Assembly (NCBI GenBank): GCA_902781895.1
Contig: CACZLA010000013.1
Location: 1-47,877 of the forward strand
DNA length: 47,877 nucleotides
Origin: an uncultured Lachnospiraceae bacterium
GTDB lineage: Bacteria; Bacillota; Clostridia; Lachnospirales; Lachnospiraceae
Direction of reading: 5' to 3'
The first letter of the stretch is position 1. Each line of letters begins with the position of its first letter. Below the pieces are notes generated by a model that saw only the letters and a list, made by a program, of their open reading frames with translations, was not told where the DNA came from and ran no database searches. Positions 5,522-14,488 of this stretch are shown here, piece by piece. The translations under genes and the position numbers were made by a program.

Positions 5522-7414
5522 ATGGTAAAAGATAATATATTGCTTATATTTCCAATAATTGTAATTGGGATATTATTTTATAAGGTGAAAATTAGTCCGG
5601 GCAGTACTTTATGGGAAGACTGCTGGAATCGTGATGACGCCAAAAGTATGCAGGTGTTTGCTGCATTTGGCGTTATTTTGCATCATCTAGCTCAGCTTAT
5701 TTCTAATTATGACAAAATTGCAGTTGGACCAATACAGATAATGACATCTATGGGCATCCTGTTCACATCCATATTTTTCTTTTATTCCGGATTTGGATTA
5801 ATGCAGAGTATTGACAAAAAAGATGATTATCTTAAAGATTTTTTGTTTAACAGAATGACTGTTGTTTTAGTTCCATTTTTATTGACGAATATTCTATACA
5901 TTCTGCCGGGATACGCTCAATATAGAATAACTTCGGTATATGGTCTGTGCACAAGTATATTGGGCTTAACATTGATCAATACGAATGCATGGTATCTTGT
6001 TGAAATAATGATTTTCTATTTGGCATTTTATTGTTGTTTCAAACGGATTAAGAATAGAAATGTCGCACTCAGAGTATATATTGGCTTTATTATTGGAGTA
6101 ATAATCGTATCTGTTTTGTTGGGACACGATTTTAGTGAATTAAATGGACATTGGTTCATGGGAGAATGGTGGTTTAATTCCACATTTATTTTTGTTATGG
6201 GCTTATTGTTTGGAAAGTATCGTGATGCGATAGTAAATTTCTATAAGAAACATTATGTTGTAAAACTGATCAGCAGTATTATTTTATTCTTTGTTTCATT
6301 TTATGCAGAAGAGAAAATTCGACTTAAGTTTGGTTATTATCATGAAACGCATTTCTATTATAACTATGGCGAAAAGTTTATTACATTAGGAGCACAAATT
6401 ATTACATGTATATTATTTGTGCAGATGATCTTACTGATAACGATGAAGCTTCGTTTTTACAATGTGATTTTAAAAAAATTGTCACTCATTACACTTGAAT
6501 TTTATTTGGTTCAGGACTTTTGCATGCAGTACTTTGATTATGAGTCTGAGAATCCGCATTATTTAATATATTTTATAGTAATTGTTGATAGCTTATTATT
6601 GGCTACAGTAGTTTATTTTGCAGATAAATATATTCTTAACCTGATCAGGGAATATCGCTCAGGAAACTTGAGTAATGCAACAACCCATGAGGGAATGCAA
6701 AAGCAACATCTGATAAGAAGTAGAATGAAATGCGTTGCAATATTTTACATAGTCGTATTGGCGATTACTCCGATACTCTTTGCTCTGGATATGTATCATC
6801 GATTTATTACGGATCCTTCTATTACAGAGGATGAAATTGAAATAATAGAGCAGGCGGATTTGTATGATGAAGTACAGTATGGCCGAATAGAAGCTCCGGA
6901 ACTTAATGAGGATATTTTACCAATTACCTGGATAGTGGTGGAAAAAGAAGATGACAGGGCTTTGCTGGTAAGTAAGTATGCGTTGTTTTCGTCGTATTTC
7001 TATCAGCGTCATAAGGAATGTTCTTATTTGAATTCAGATATTCGAAAACTTTTGAATGATGATTTTTTATACACAGTATTTAGGAAAAAAGAATTAGAAC
7101 ATATTATGACAAACGAAATTACAGAAGATAAGGCTTTTTTGCTGTCTATAGAAGAAACTTCTAAATATTTTCCATCTGATGATATGAGAAAATTGACTCT
7201 ATTAGAAATGTCAGTAAAGAAGAATGAAAATAATATAGATAGAGATAAGAGTTATTGGTGGTGGCTTCGCAGTGAAGATATTAATCAGAAGGTATTGTAT
7301 GCTCCGGTGGTAGATGCAACAGGTTCGATTAACGAAGATGGGATAGAGGTAAATAGAAGTAGCGGAAAGATCAGACCTGCTATTTGGGTTGATTTAAGGA
7401 GACAAGGAAAATAA
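5522..7414 (+). CDS. Acyltransferase 3-like membrane protein fused to DUF6273 domain
   Basis: The 630-residue protein has about ten membrane segments over residues 1-370, with acyltransferase-3 features (DAKSMQVFAAFGVILHHLAQ, FFYSGFGL). This family O-acylates sugars or other envelope molecules. After a further membrane segment (about 400-420), an extracytoplasmic C-terminal domain (about 455-628) carries the DUF6273 pattern: CSYLNSDIRKLL, YWWWLRSED and a final KIRPAIWVDL. The canonical catalytic His is probably in the HH of segment 1. GGAGGG is well placed before ATG 5522. The gene is visibly more A/T-rich than its downstream neighbours, which suggests transfer. The DUF6273 function is unknown. 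Confidence 0.75.
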   Translation: MVKDNILLIFPIIVIGILFYKVKISPGSTLWEDCWNRDDAKSMQVFAAFGVILHHLAQLISNYDKIAVGPIQIMTSMGILFTSIFFFYSGFGLMQSIDKKDDYLKDFLFNRMTVVLVPFLLTNILYILPGYAQYRITSVYGLCTSILGLTLINTNAWYLVEIMIFYLAFYCCFKRIKNRNVALRVYIGFIIGVIIVSVLLGHDFSELNGHWFMGEWWFNSTFIFVMGLLFGKYRDAIVNFYKKHYVVKLISSIILFFVSFYAEEKIRLKFGYYHETHFYYNYGEKFITLGAQIITCILFVQMILLITMKLRFYNVILKKLSLITLEFYLVQDFCMQYFDYESENPHYLIYFIVIVDSLLLATVVYFADKYILNLIREYRSGNLSNATTHEGMQKQHLIRSRMKCVAIFYIVVLAITPILFALDMYHRFITDPSITEDEIEIIEQADLYDEVQYGRIEAPELNEDILPITWIVVEKEDDRALLVSKYALFSSYFYQRHKECSYLNSDIRKLLNDDFLYTVFRKKELEHIMTNEITEDKAFLLSIEETSKYFPSDDMRKLTLLEMSVKKNENNIDRDKSYWWWLRSEDINQKVLYAPVVDATGSINEDGIEVNRSSGKIRPAIWVDLRRQGK

Positions 7415-7456
7415 GAATGAAAATAATTATTGCTATCGATAAGGGATAAATTGTTG

Positions 7457-7485
7457 TTGTGCTCTCTCGGATAGAGTGATATTAT
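7457..7485 (+). promoter_or_regulatory. Possible promoter for the PPDK-N protein gene
   Basis: TTGTGC at 7457 and TATTAT at 7480 have a 17-bp spacer. If real, the leader would contain the hairpin at 7508-7545, making that hairpin an attenuator and not only a terminator of the upstream gene. Confidence 0.35.
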
Positions 7486-7507
7486 AAACATATATATTAT
7501 TCAGAAA

Positions 7508-7545
7508 CAAAGGCGTTTCATCTTTAGAGATGGAGCGCCTTTTGC
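7508..7545 (+). terminator. Terminator or leader attenuator hairpin
   Basis: AGGCG pairs with CGCCT and CATCT with AGATG, followed by TTTTGCACTTTTT. It lies 94 bp after the acyltransferase stop and 30 bp before the next start, so it either ends the acyltransferase transcript or acts in the leader of the next gene. Confidence 0.65.
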
Positions 7546-7574
7546 ACTTTTTAGGCGAGAGGAAGGGGGTTGCT

Positions 7575-10151
7575 ATGGCGGCATTTGACAGAGTGAAAAG
7601 CGGTATTCCGGAAATGGACACGGCATTTGATAACATCCGGTTAGGTGATAATGTGGTCTGGCGTGTGTCAGATCTTTCTGAGTTTAAGCTTTTTATGGAA
7701 CCATATGTTAAGCAGGCAATTGAGGATAAAAGGAATATTATATATTTCAGGTTCGCAAGTCATGAGCCTCTTATCGAAGACTGCCCTGAGGTTAAGACGG
7801 TAAATGTGCCTCTTTCCCACAGATTTGAGACCTTTACTGTGGATATTCATAATGTGATAGAAAAAGAAGGATATGATGCGTTTTATGTGTTTGACTGTCT
7901 TTCTGAGCTTCAGACGGCCTGGGCGACAGATCTTATGATGGGAAATTTCTTCAGAGTTACCTGTCCGTTTCTTTTTATTCTGGATACGGTTGCATTTTTT
8001 CCGATAATCAGAGGAAAGCATTCTGTACAGGCCATTAATAAAATACTGGACACAACACAGTTGTTCTTAGATGTTTATTCTGATAGTAAAAGCGTTTATG
8101 TCAGACCGGAAAAGGTTTGGAACAGGGACAGTGATACAATGTTCCTTCCGCATACCTATGATAAAGAAAACGGTCAGTTCCGCCCGATACTTGATGGTGT
8201 AAAGTCCAGCAGATTTTATCAGACTTTGGGAAAAGCACAACGATCTGCTGAAGAACAGTATTCAGATTCCTGGGACAGATTCTTTAACAGGACAAAGCTT
8301 CTCAGTGAAAATGGGATGGATATATCCGAAGAATGTAGTACCATGTGTAAAATAATGATGACCAGGGACTCGAAGATGCGGGAGATGGTAAGCAGTAACT
8401 TTACTCCTGAGGATTATTTTGCTGTCAGAGATCATATGGTGGGAACCGGTATGATAGGCGGAAAATCCTGCGGTATGCTTCTTGCCAGAGCAATCATCAG
8501 AAATAAGGAGCCGGATATAAGTGAAGTTCTTGAACCTCATGACTCATTTTATGTGGGCTCTGATATGTATTATACCTATATAGTCGATAATGGACTCTGG
8601 GATCTGAGGATAAAGCAAAGAACAGAAGAGGGCTACTTTGAACTTGCAGAGGAATTTGCCCAAAAGCTTATGGGTGGATCATTTTCGAGTTCTATGAGAG
8701 AACAGTTTGTAAGAATTATAGAGTATTACGGACAGGATCCTTATATTATCCGTTCCAGCAGTATTTTAGAGGATGGATTCGGAAATGCTTTTGCAGGTAA
8801 ATATGAATCTGTATTCTGTGCGAACAGGGGAAGCCTTGAAGAACGCCTGAATGAATTTGAGCATGCTATAAAGGTTGTATATGCCAGTACCATGAGTTTA
8901 TCGGCCTTGGACTACAGAAAGCGTCGTGGGCTTGCCAATAGAGATGAACAGATGGCGCTTCTCATACAGCGTGTTTCAGGTTCATATTATGGTACATTTT
9001 ACATGCCATGTGCCGCGGGTGTGGGTTATTCTTACAGTCCGTATCGAATAATGAAGGATACTGATCCGACAGTCGGAATGCTCAGACTTGTTATGGGACT
9101 TGGAACCTCGGCAGTTGACAGAACCGAAGGTTCATACCCTCGGATCGTTAACCTTGATATGCCGGAAAAGTCTTCGTATTCATCATCGGCAGATAAGCAT
9201 AAGTTTTCACAGGGAAAGGCTGAGGTCATAAACATGACGGACCGGCAGCTTGAAAAACTGTCATATGATAAGATGGAAAAGGATGTACCGAAGTATCTTG
9301 AGAAAATCCTTCTGGAACATGATTATGATGCTGAATCAAGGCTGAGGGAGATGGGGAGACGCCGTGAGGTTAAGTTCATTTCCTGTAAAGGGCTGGTGGC
9401 TAATAAAACACTGATGGAGCAGATGAAGAGAATGCTTCGCTGTATTCAGGATGAATATGAATATCCTGTAGACACTGAATTTACGATAAATATTTCGGAA
9501 AGCGGTGAATATTCAATAGATCTGCTGCAATGCCGTCCGCTTCAGGTTCAGAAAGGAAAGACAGGTACCGTAATCCCGTCTGATATACCTGAGGACGAGA
9601 TCCTTCTTGAAAGTAAAGGCTCATCTATGGGAATGTCAAAGGCATCTGAACTGGATATGATCGTATATGTTGATCCAGTAAAATACTACAACATGCCTTA
9701 TAAGGAAAAAGACCTTGTTGCTAAAATGATAGGAAAAATAAACTGGCATTACAGGGATATGAATAAACATATGATGCTTATAGTTCCGGGGCGTATCGGA
9801 ACGACATCCCCTGAGCTTGGTGTGCCTACTTCATTTGCAGATATCAGTGCGTTTGATATTATTTGCGAAACAGAAGAAAGTAAGGCGGGTTATAATCCTG
9901 AGCTTTCATATGGCAGCCATATATTCCAGGATCTGGTTGAAGCGGAAATTCTTTATACAGCCGTCTTTCATGACGAAAAGACGATACATTATGTACCTGA
10001 TAAGCTGTCGGATTCAAAGGATATGATTAATGAATTTGAGCATTCTGAAGTGTTGGACGGAATTGTCCATATATATGATGTTTCAGACAGACATTGTGAG
10101 GTATATAATGATGTGGCAAATGAGCATCTGCTGATCACAGTACGTAGTTGA
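7575..10151 (+). CDS. PEP/pyruvate-binding (PPDK-N) domain protein with degenerate KaiC-like N-terminus
   Basis: The 858-residue protein starts with a RecA/KaiC-like module (SGIPEMDTAFDNIRLGDNVVW) in which the Walker A lysine motif is absent. A PPDK N-terminal ATP-grasp domain follows at about residues 285-660: IGGKSCGMLLARA, YIIRSSSILEDGFGNAFAGKYES and the closing LLQCRPLQVQ are diagnostic. A family-specific C-terminal domain (660-858) contains SPELGVPTSFADI. The phosphohistidine swivel domain and the PEP-binding TIM barrel of real PPDK or PEP synthase are missing, so a full dikinase reaction is unlikely. ATG 7575 has GGAAGGGGG five bases upstream. The function is unknown; it sits before an ABC transporter pair. 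Confidence 0.75.
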   Translation: MAAFDRVKSGIPEMDTAFDNIRLGDNVVWRVSDLSEFKLFMEPYVKQAIEDKRNIIYFRFASHEPLIEDCPEVKTVNVPLSHRFETFTVDIHNVIEKEGYDAFYVFDCLSELQTAWATDLMMGNFFRVTCPFLFILDTVAFFPIIRGKHSVQAINKILDTTQLFLDVYSDSKSVYVRPEKVWNRDSDTMFLPHTYDKENGQFRPILDGVKSSRFYQTLGKAQRSAEEQYSDSWDRFFNRTKLLSENGMDISEECSTMCKIMMTRDSKMREMVSSNFTPEDYFAVRDHMVGTGMIGGKSCGMLLARAIIRNKEPDISEVLEPHDSFYVGSDMYYTYIVDNGLWDLRIKQRTEEGYFELAEEFAQKLMGGSFSSSMREQFVRIIEYYGQDPYIIRSSSILEDGFGNAFAGKYESVFCANRGSLEERLNEFEHAIKVVYASTMSLSALDYRKRRGLANRDEQMALLIQRVSGSYYGTFYMPCAAGVGYSYSPYRIMKDTDPTVGMLRLVMGLGTSAVDRTEGSYPRIVNLDMPEKSSYSSSADKHKFSQGKAEVINMTDRQLEKLSYDKMEKDVPKYLEKILLEHDYDAESRLREMGRRREVKFISCKGLVANKTLMEQMKRMLRCIQDEYEYPVDTEFTINISESGEYSIDLLQCRPLQVQKGKTGTVIPSDIPEDEILLESKGSSMGMSKASELDMIVYVDPVKYYNMPYKEKDLVAKMIGKINWHYRDMNKHMMLIVPGRIGTTSPELGVPTSFADISAFDIICETEESKAGYNPELSYGSHIFQDLVEAEILYTAVFHDEKTIHYVPDKLSDSKDMINEFEHSEVLDGIVHIYDVSDRHCEVYNDVANEHLLITVRS

Positions 10152-10281
10152 AGCTGACAGAAGAAGAGGAAAATCAAAAAAGCTAATAAAAATAAGGAAA
10201 TTATTTCAGAATAGGCGTATACTATATTACGTGTTGTCTTTCCATGAGAAAAGAAGAAATAGTATTTTGGGCTGAAATGAA

Positions 10282-11073
10282 ATGAGCGAAAATATAATCA
10301 CACTTGAAAGTGTTACAAAACAATATGGCAGTAATCTGGTTATAGATTCCGTATCGCACAGCTTCAGAAAAGGTGAGGCTGTTGCTTTTGTGGGACATAA
10401 CGGATGCGGAAAAAGCACTATGCTTAAGATACTTGGTGGACTGGCAAAGGTCAGCTCCGGAAAAGTCCGGTGTCCTGAGAGGGTGCGTTTTTCGTATGTT
10501 CCGGAGAAGATAGTAGGAATTGATATCAAAATGAATGCCTATCTGAAATATATAGCAAAGATGGAAGGGGTTGCATTTGAAAAGGTCGACCTTCTGATCA
10601 GGGATTTTTTCCTGGATGATATGCGGAGTATTCGTATGAAAAATATGTCAAAGGGAAGCCTTCAGAAGGTGGGAGTGATCCAGGCCCTTATGGCACCTCA
10701 TGACGTTATTCTTTTGGATGAGCCTCTGTCGGGGCAGGATGTACAGTCTCAGGAGGTGTTCGTTTCGAAAATGAATGAACTTAAAAGTCAGGGGAAAGCC
10801 ATTTTTATTTCCTGTCATGAGAAAAAACTGATAGATGAACTGTCGGATAAGGTTTATACCATTGAAAGCGGCAGGCTGAAGGATATGGAAGACGTAGAGG
10901 AGTCTGTGTTCAGAATATATGTCAGAAGAAATGACGGGTTAAAGAAGTGGAAAGAAATGGTACTTCACGGAAACAGATACATGGTTAAGGTGAAGGAGAC
11001 CGATATAAAAAAGACAGTAACAAAAATGTTTGATGAAGGTTGGGAGCTAGTCGGAATTGAAGAGTGTTATTAA
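10282..11073 (+). CDS. ABC transporter ATP-binding protein
   Basis: The 263-residue ATPase has Walker A GHNGCGKST (38-46), an unusual signature NMSKGSLQKV in place of LSGGQ, Walker B VILLDEPLSGQD and the switch histidine in FISCHEKK. The C-terminal 60 residues are a variable extension. It should energise the permease encoded immediately downstream, whose start overlaps this gene by 17 bp. The direction and substrate of transport are unknown. The ribosome binding site is weak. Confidence 0.88.
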   Translation: MSENIITLESVTKQYGSNLVIDSVSHSFRKGEAVAFVGHNGCGKSTMLKILGGLAKVSSGKVRCPERVRFSYVPEKIVGIDIKMNAYLKYIAKMEGVAFEKVDLLIRDFFLDDMRSIRMKNMSKGSLQKVGVIQALMAPHDVILLDEPLSGQDVQSQEVFVSKMNELKSQGKAIFISCHEKKLIDELSDKVYTIESGRLKDMEDVEESVFRIYVRRNDGLKKWKEMVLHGNRYMVKVKETDIKKTVTKMFDEGWELVGIEECY

Positions 11074-11785
11074 TCTGTATAAATTAAAAATGAGGCTCGT
11101 AATAAATGGTGCTGTTCTTGTGATTCCGACTGTTGCAGTGGCGGCTTTCCTTTCTGTTATGTATGCGATAGTTCCGCAGCAGATTACCAGCAGCTTTTTG
11201 ATGTCGGGTGTTATGCTGTTTGTGATCAGTACATATATTTCGATGGTAGTACAAGCCAGGGAAGATGATGTGCATGAAGAACTGCTTATGCTGCATAGCC
11301 ATTCTGATTCAGGCTATTATATCTCCAGAGAACTGGTCATTTACAGTATATCTTTGGTTTATGCCATCATACTGATCATTTATCCGCTTATCCGCTATAT
11401 GGCCAATAAAGGATTTTTTACAAGATCCCTTGAAATGGAGGATGTTGTATTTGGCAGTCTTTTTGTGATAGGAAATGGAATATGCGGCGTGGCATTAGGC
11501 GACTTTTTCCATCATAGGATCATTAATAAAAGAAGAAATGGAATAATCGCATTGGTGTTTATAGTAGTTCTGGCATTTTGTAAGGTGGCCATAATACAGA
11601 AAATATCATTTCTTAAGATCCTTAATTTCTTGCTGCCGCCTGTTTTGGATGGGTACAAGATGGTAGGGGATACAGATATATTTGAACCTAAGGAGTCGAC
11701 GCTGATTTTCATCCATTCCATTTTATTTGTGCTGGCACTTATCATAATAAAGATAGTTCTGCTCAGACATAGAAAGTTCAGCTGA
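11057..11785 (+). CDS. ABC-type transporter membrane protein (putative permease)
   Basis: The 242-residue protein has about six hydrophobic segments and no recognisable soluble domain. Position and size make it the membrane partner of the ATPase, comparable to ABC-2 permeases, though no specific family motif is visible. The likely start is TTG 11057 with GGAG upstream inside the ATPase gene; an in-frame ATG at 11090 is the alternative. Translational coupling through the overlap is likely. Confidence 0.65.
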   Translation: MKSVINLYKLKMRLVINGAVLVIPTVAVAAFLSVMYAIVPQQITSSFLMSGVMLFVISTYISMVVQAREDDVHEELLMLHSHSDSGYYISRELVIYSISLVYAIILIIYPLIRYMANKGFFTRSLEMEDVVFGSLFVIGNGICGVALGDFFHHRIINKRRNGIIALVFIVVLAFCKVAIIQKISFLKILNFLLPPVLDGYKMVGDTDIFEPKESTLIFIHSILFVLALIIIKIVLLRHRKFS

Positions 11786-11818
11786 CGAAAACAAATTTGA
11801 GAGGTGAAGAAGATAAAG

Positions 11819-12592
11819 ATGCGGGATAATAATGATAAATCCATTAAAGATATTTTTAAGACTATGTTTTCTCTGAAGGAAGACAGTGCATCCCATGATG
11901 AGATAAAAACACGTCTTCTGGACGGCGGAAAGGTGACAGGAACAAATATGTGCGTAATGGTATGCGCCATCCTGATCGCATCTGTGGGACTTAATACCGA
12001 TTCAACAGCGGTAATTATCGGTGCCATGCTTATATCCCCGTTGATGGGAAGCATACTTGCCATCGGATATGGAGTGGCTTCGGTTGACGGTGGACTCGTT
12101 AAAAGACATGTTATCGGATTTTTGTTTCAGATTATTGCCAGTGTTTTAACTGCAACGATTTACTTTCTATTATCTCCGGTGAAGGAACCCACCGGTGAAC
12201 TCCTTGCAAGAACAACCCCGACCTTATTTGATGTGATCATTGCAACGGCTGGTGGTGTTGCGGGTATTATAGGACAGACCAGAGAAGATAAAGCAAATAA
12301 TATCATTCCGGGTGTAGCCATAGCTACAGCTCTGATGCCGCCGCTTTGTACATGCGGATATTCCATAGCCAACTGGAATATGAAAATGCTTGGTGGTGCA
12401 GCTTATCTTTTTATGATAAATACATATTTTATATTCCTGTCTGCATGTATAGTGCTTGCACTCCTCAGAATACCGAAGGTCAGGGAACTGACTGAGAAAG
12501 AGTGGAAAAAGCTCATCTTTCGAATGATTATTAATACTATTATTGCTGCTTTACCGGCAGTAGTTGGTGCAATAATATATATGTGCAGTTAG
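11819..12592 (+). CDS. DUF389 family membrane protein
   Basis: The protein is about 257 residues and shows the DUF389 (TIGR00341-like) core: TDSTAVIIGAMLISPLMGSI, then a GGVAGIIG turn, then PGVAIATALMPPLCTCGY. Six or so membrane segments follow an N-terminal cytoplasmic stretch. The biochemical role of the family is not established. Two starts are possible: ATG 11819 with GAGGTG 12 bases upstream (chosen), or GTG 11804, which would overlap that ribosome binding site. It lies 18-33 bp after the permease and may belong to the same operon. Confidence 0.85.
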   Translation: MRDNNDKSIKDIFKTMFSLKEDSASHDEIKTRLLDGGKVTGTNMCVMVCAILIASVGLNTDSTAVIIGAMLISPLMGSILAIGYGVASVDGGLVKRHVIGFLFQIIASVLTATIYFLLSPVKEPTGELLARTTPTLFDVIIATAGGVAGIIGQTREDKANNIIPGVAIATALMPPLCTCGYSIANWNMKMLGGAAYLFMINTYFIFLSACIVLALLRIPKVRELTEKEWKKLIFRMIINTIIAALPAVVGAIIYMCS

Positions 12593-12670
12593 ATTTTAGC
12601 TTGCGAGAAAAGAATAATCGCAAATTACAAGAAAAAATATTCGCAATACTTGACATAGTATGATAATATA

Positions 12671-12700
12671 GTAACTGGCTTACTCCGATAAGCCAGTTAT
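12671..12700 (+). terminator. Stem-loop, probable terminator
   Basis: AACTGGCTTA and TAAGCCAGTT form a perfect 10-bp stem around CTCCGA and extend by two weaker pairs. The following sequence is only moderately T-rich (ATTGTTGTG), so termination may be partial. It separates the DUF389 gene from the lipid gene run. Confidence 0.55.
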
Positions 12701-12774
12701 TGTTGTGCAAAAAAGTAAAGTTTTGGTTTAGATAAGAAAGATTGATCGGTCCTTTGATAGGAGAGTGAAATTAA

Positions 12775-13452
12775 GTGAAAAAGCTAAAAGAATCATTTTT
12801 CAAGATAGTTCCGAATTATGCAGTTGGCTCGATTATTGTTACTCTGATATTTAACACCTTTGTATTTTTCGGCACAAAACCTTTAACTGAAACTCTTAAT
12901 CATCATGAGATATATACTCCTATTGACAGGGCGATTCCTCTTATTCCGGCATTTGTAACTATTTATTTTCTTGCATATGTTCAGTGGCTGATCGGTTATC
13001 TGGTTCTTATCAGAAAGGGTGTCAGTACTTGTAATAATACACTTGCGCTTCTTTTCATTGCAAAGTGTATTACACTTATCGCATTTATTGTATTTCCGAC
13101 AACAATAGCAAGGCCTGATATAACATCAGGTGATATCTGGAGTCGTATACTTCAGTGGCTCTATAATATAGATACGCCGTACAATCTGTTCCCGTCTATT
13201 CATTGCCTTGAGAGCTGGATAGTATTCAGGGAGACGTTAAAGATAAAAAGCTTACCAAAATGGTATAAGATTTCTATGTTCGTAATGACAATTCTTGTGT
13301 TTGCTTCAACTGTTTGTTTGAAACAGCATGTTTTTATTGATATTCCTGCAGCTATTATTACTGTGGAGCTTGCGGCTGTAATATCACGAAAGCTGAAAGT
13401 TCATAAGGTCTTTGCGGCATTTAGTAAAGTGGGATTATCAAAAAATGGATAA
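12775..13452 (+). CDS. PAP2 family phosphatase-like membrane protein
   Basis: The 225-residue, six-segment membrane protein contains the PAP2 motifs LFPSIHCLES (the PSxH motif, general acid histidine) and LKQHVFIDIP (nucleophile histidine and Asp). The first KxxxxxxRP motif is not obvious. Members dephosphorylate lipid phosphates such as phosphatidate, phosphatidylglycerol phosphate or undecaprenyl pyrophosphate on the outer membrane face, or transfer lipid head groups. The start is GTG 12775 after TAGGAG. The neighbouring lipid genes suggest a phospholipid intermediate. It overlaps the next gene by 8 bp. Confidence 0.78.
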   Translation: MKKLKESFFKIVPNYAVGSIIVTLIFNTFVFFGTKPLTETLNHHEIYTPIDRAIPLIPAFVTIYFLAYVQWLIGYLVLIRKGVSTCNNTLALLFIAKCITLIAFIVFPTTIARPDITSGDIWSRILQWLYNIDTPYNLFPSIHCLESWIVFRETLKIKSLPKWYKISMFVMTILVFASTVCLKQHVFIDIPAAIITVELAAVISRKLKVHKVFAAFSKVGLSKNG

Positions 13453-14488
13453 GAAAAAGATTTTTTGGTCTATATTTTCACTGCTTCTTGCAGGACTGTC
13501 CATATGGGCGGTGCTTGCTCAGAGTAAGACCATGTCGCTTTATAAGCTGTGGCACAGTCTCAAGAATGCGAATCCTTTCTGGATTTTTGCGGCAATACTC
13601 TGTATGATAGGATTTGTTTATTTTGAAGGAGCAGCAATACTTGTTATAATAAAAGCGATAGGATATAAGCGAAGTCAGGCGGGAGGACTTTTATATAGTG
13701 CGTCAGATGTTTATTTTTCGGCAATAACACCTTCTGCTACAGGCGGACAGCCGGCAAGTGCATATTTTATGATGCGTGACGGGATCCCCGGAGGTGTAGT
13801 TACAGTTGCACTTATAGTCAATCTGATAATGTATACCCTGGCCATAATAGTATTAGGTGTAGTAGCCATAATACTGGATGCCAGCGTATTCACAAACTTT
13901 GACTTTTTTCCTTCGAAGGTTCTGATCATTATAGGTACACTTGTACTTTTCGGTTTGCTGATAATATTTATGCTTTTGCTGAGGCATGGAAGATGGTTTT
14001 TCAGAGTTATAAGCAGGCTGCTCAGATTCCTTCACAAAATACATCTTATCCATAGGCTTGAATCAAAACAGAAAAAGCTGGATAAGACGGTAGAGGAGTT
14101 TGAAAGCTGTGTCAACGTAATGGCCGGAAAGACAAAGGCTTTAATGGCGGCGTTTATACTGAATGTTGCTCAGAGGGCATCACAGATACTTGTATCAGTG
14201 ATGGTATATAAGGCCTTTTATCCGACGGGAAAAGATTCGGTAAAGGTATTTGTAACTCAGAGTATGGTGGCCATAGGCTCAAATACTGTTCCTGTTCCCG
14301 GAGCTATGGGAGTGGCAGATTATCTTATGCTTGATGGCTTTCAGGATATACTCACAGATGAGCAGGCTATTCATCTGGAAATGATGAGCAGGGGTATATC
14401 GTTTTATATATGTATAATCCTTTGCGGATTAACTATGGTGCTTGGGTATTTGTTCCATAAAGAAAGAGGATTAAAGGAAGAAAAATGA
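13445..14488 (+). CDS. Flippase-like (LPG synthase transmembrane region/YbhN) protein
   Basis: The 347-residue protein with about eight membrane segments matches the MprF N-terminal/YbhN-type lysylphosphatidylglycerol synthase transmembrane family. Diagnostic are DVYFSAITPSATGGQPASAY and the late GSNTVPVPGAMGVADYLML. MprF uses this domain to flip aminoacylated lipids; stand-alone copies are presumed lipid or isoprenoid-carrier flippases. ATG 13445 overlaps the PAP2 stop codon, and the 3' end overlaps the next gene by ATGA, so coupling on both sides is likely. Confidence 0.82.
   Translation: MDKKKIFWSIFSLLLAGLSIWAVLAQSKTMSLYKLWHSLKNANPFWIFAAILCMIGFVYFEGAAILVIIKAIGYKRSQAGGLLYSASDVYFSAITPSATGGQPASAYFMMRDGIPGGVVTVALIVNLIMYTLAIIVLGVVAIILDASVFTNFDFFPSKVLIIIGTLVLFGLLIIFMLLLRHGRWFFRVISRLLRFLHKIHLIHRLESKQKKLDKTVEEFESCVNVMAGKTKALMAAFILNVAQRASQILVSVMVYKAFYPTGKDSVKVFVTQSMVAIGSNTVPVPGAMGVADYLMLDGFQDILTDEQAIHLEMMSRGISFYICIILCGLTMVLGYLFHKERGLKEEK

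Noticed and set aside
11512-12063. Minus-strand 183-codon frame spanning the permease/DUF389 junction
   Set aside because: It is opposite two well-supported membrane protein genes and its hydrophobic pattern mirrors theirs.
12650-12672. TTGACA before the PAP2 gene as a promoter
   Set aside because: No -10 hexamer lies 16-18 bp downstream; TATAGT is at 11 bp only. The spacing is not acceptable.
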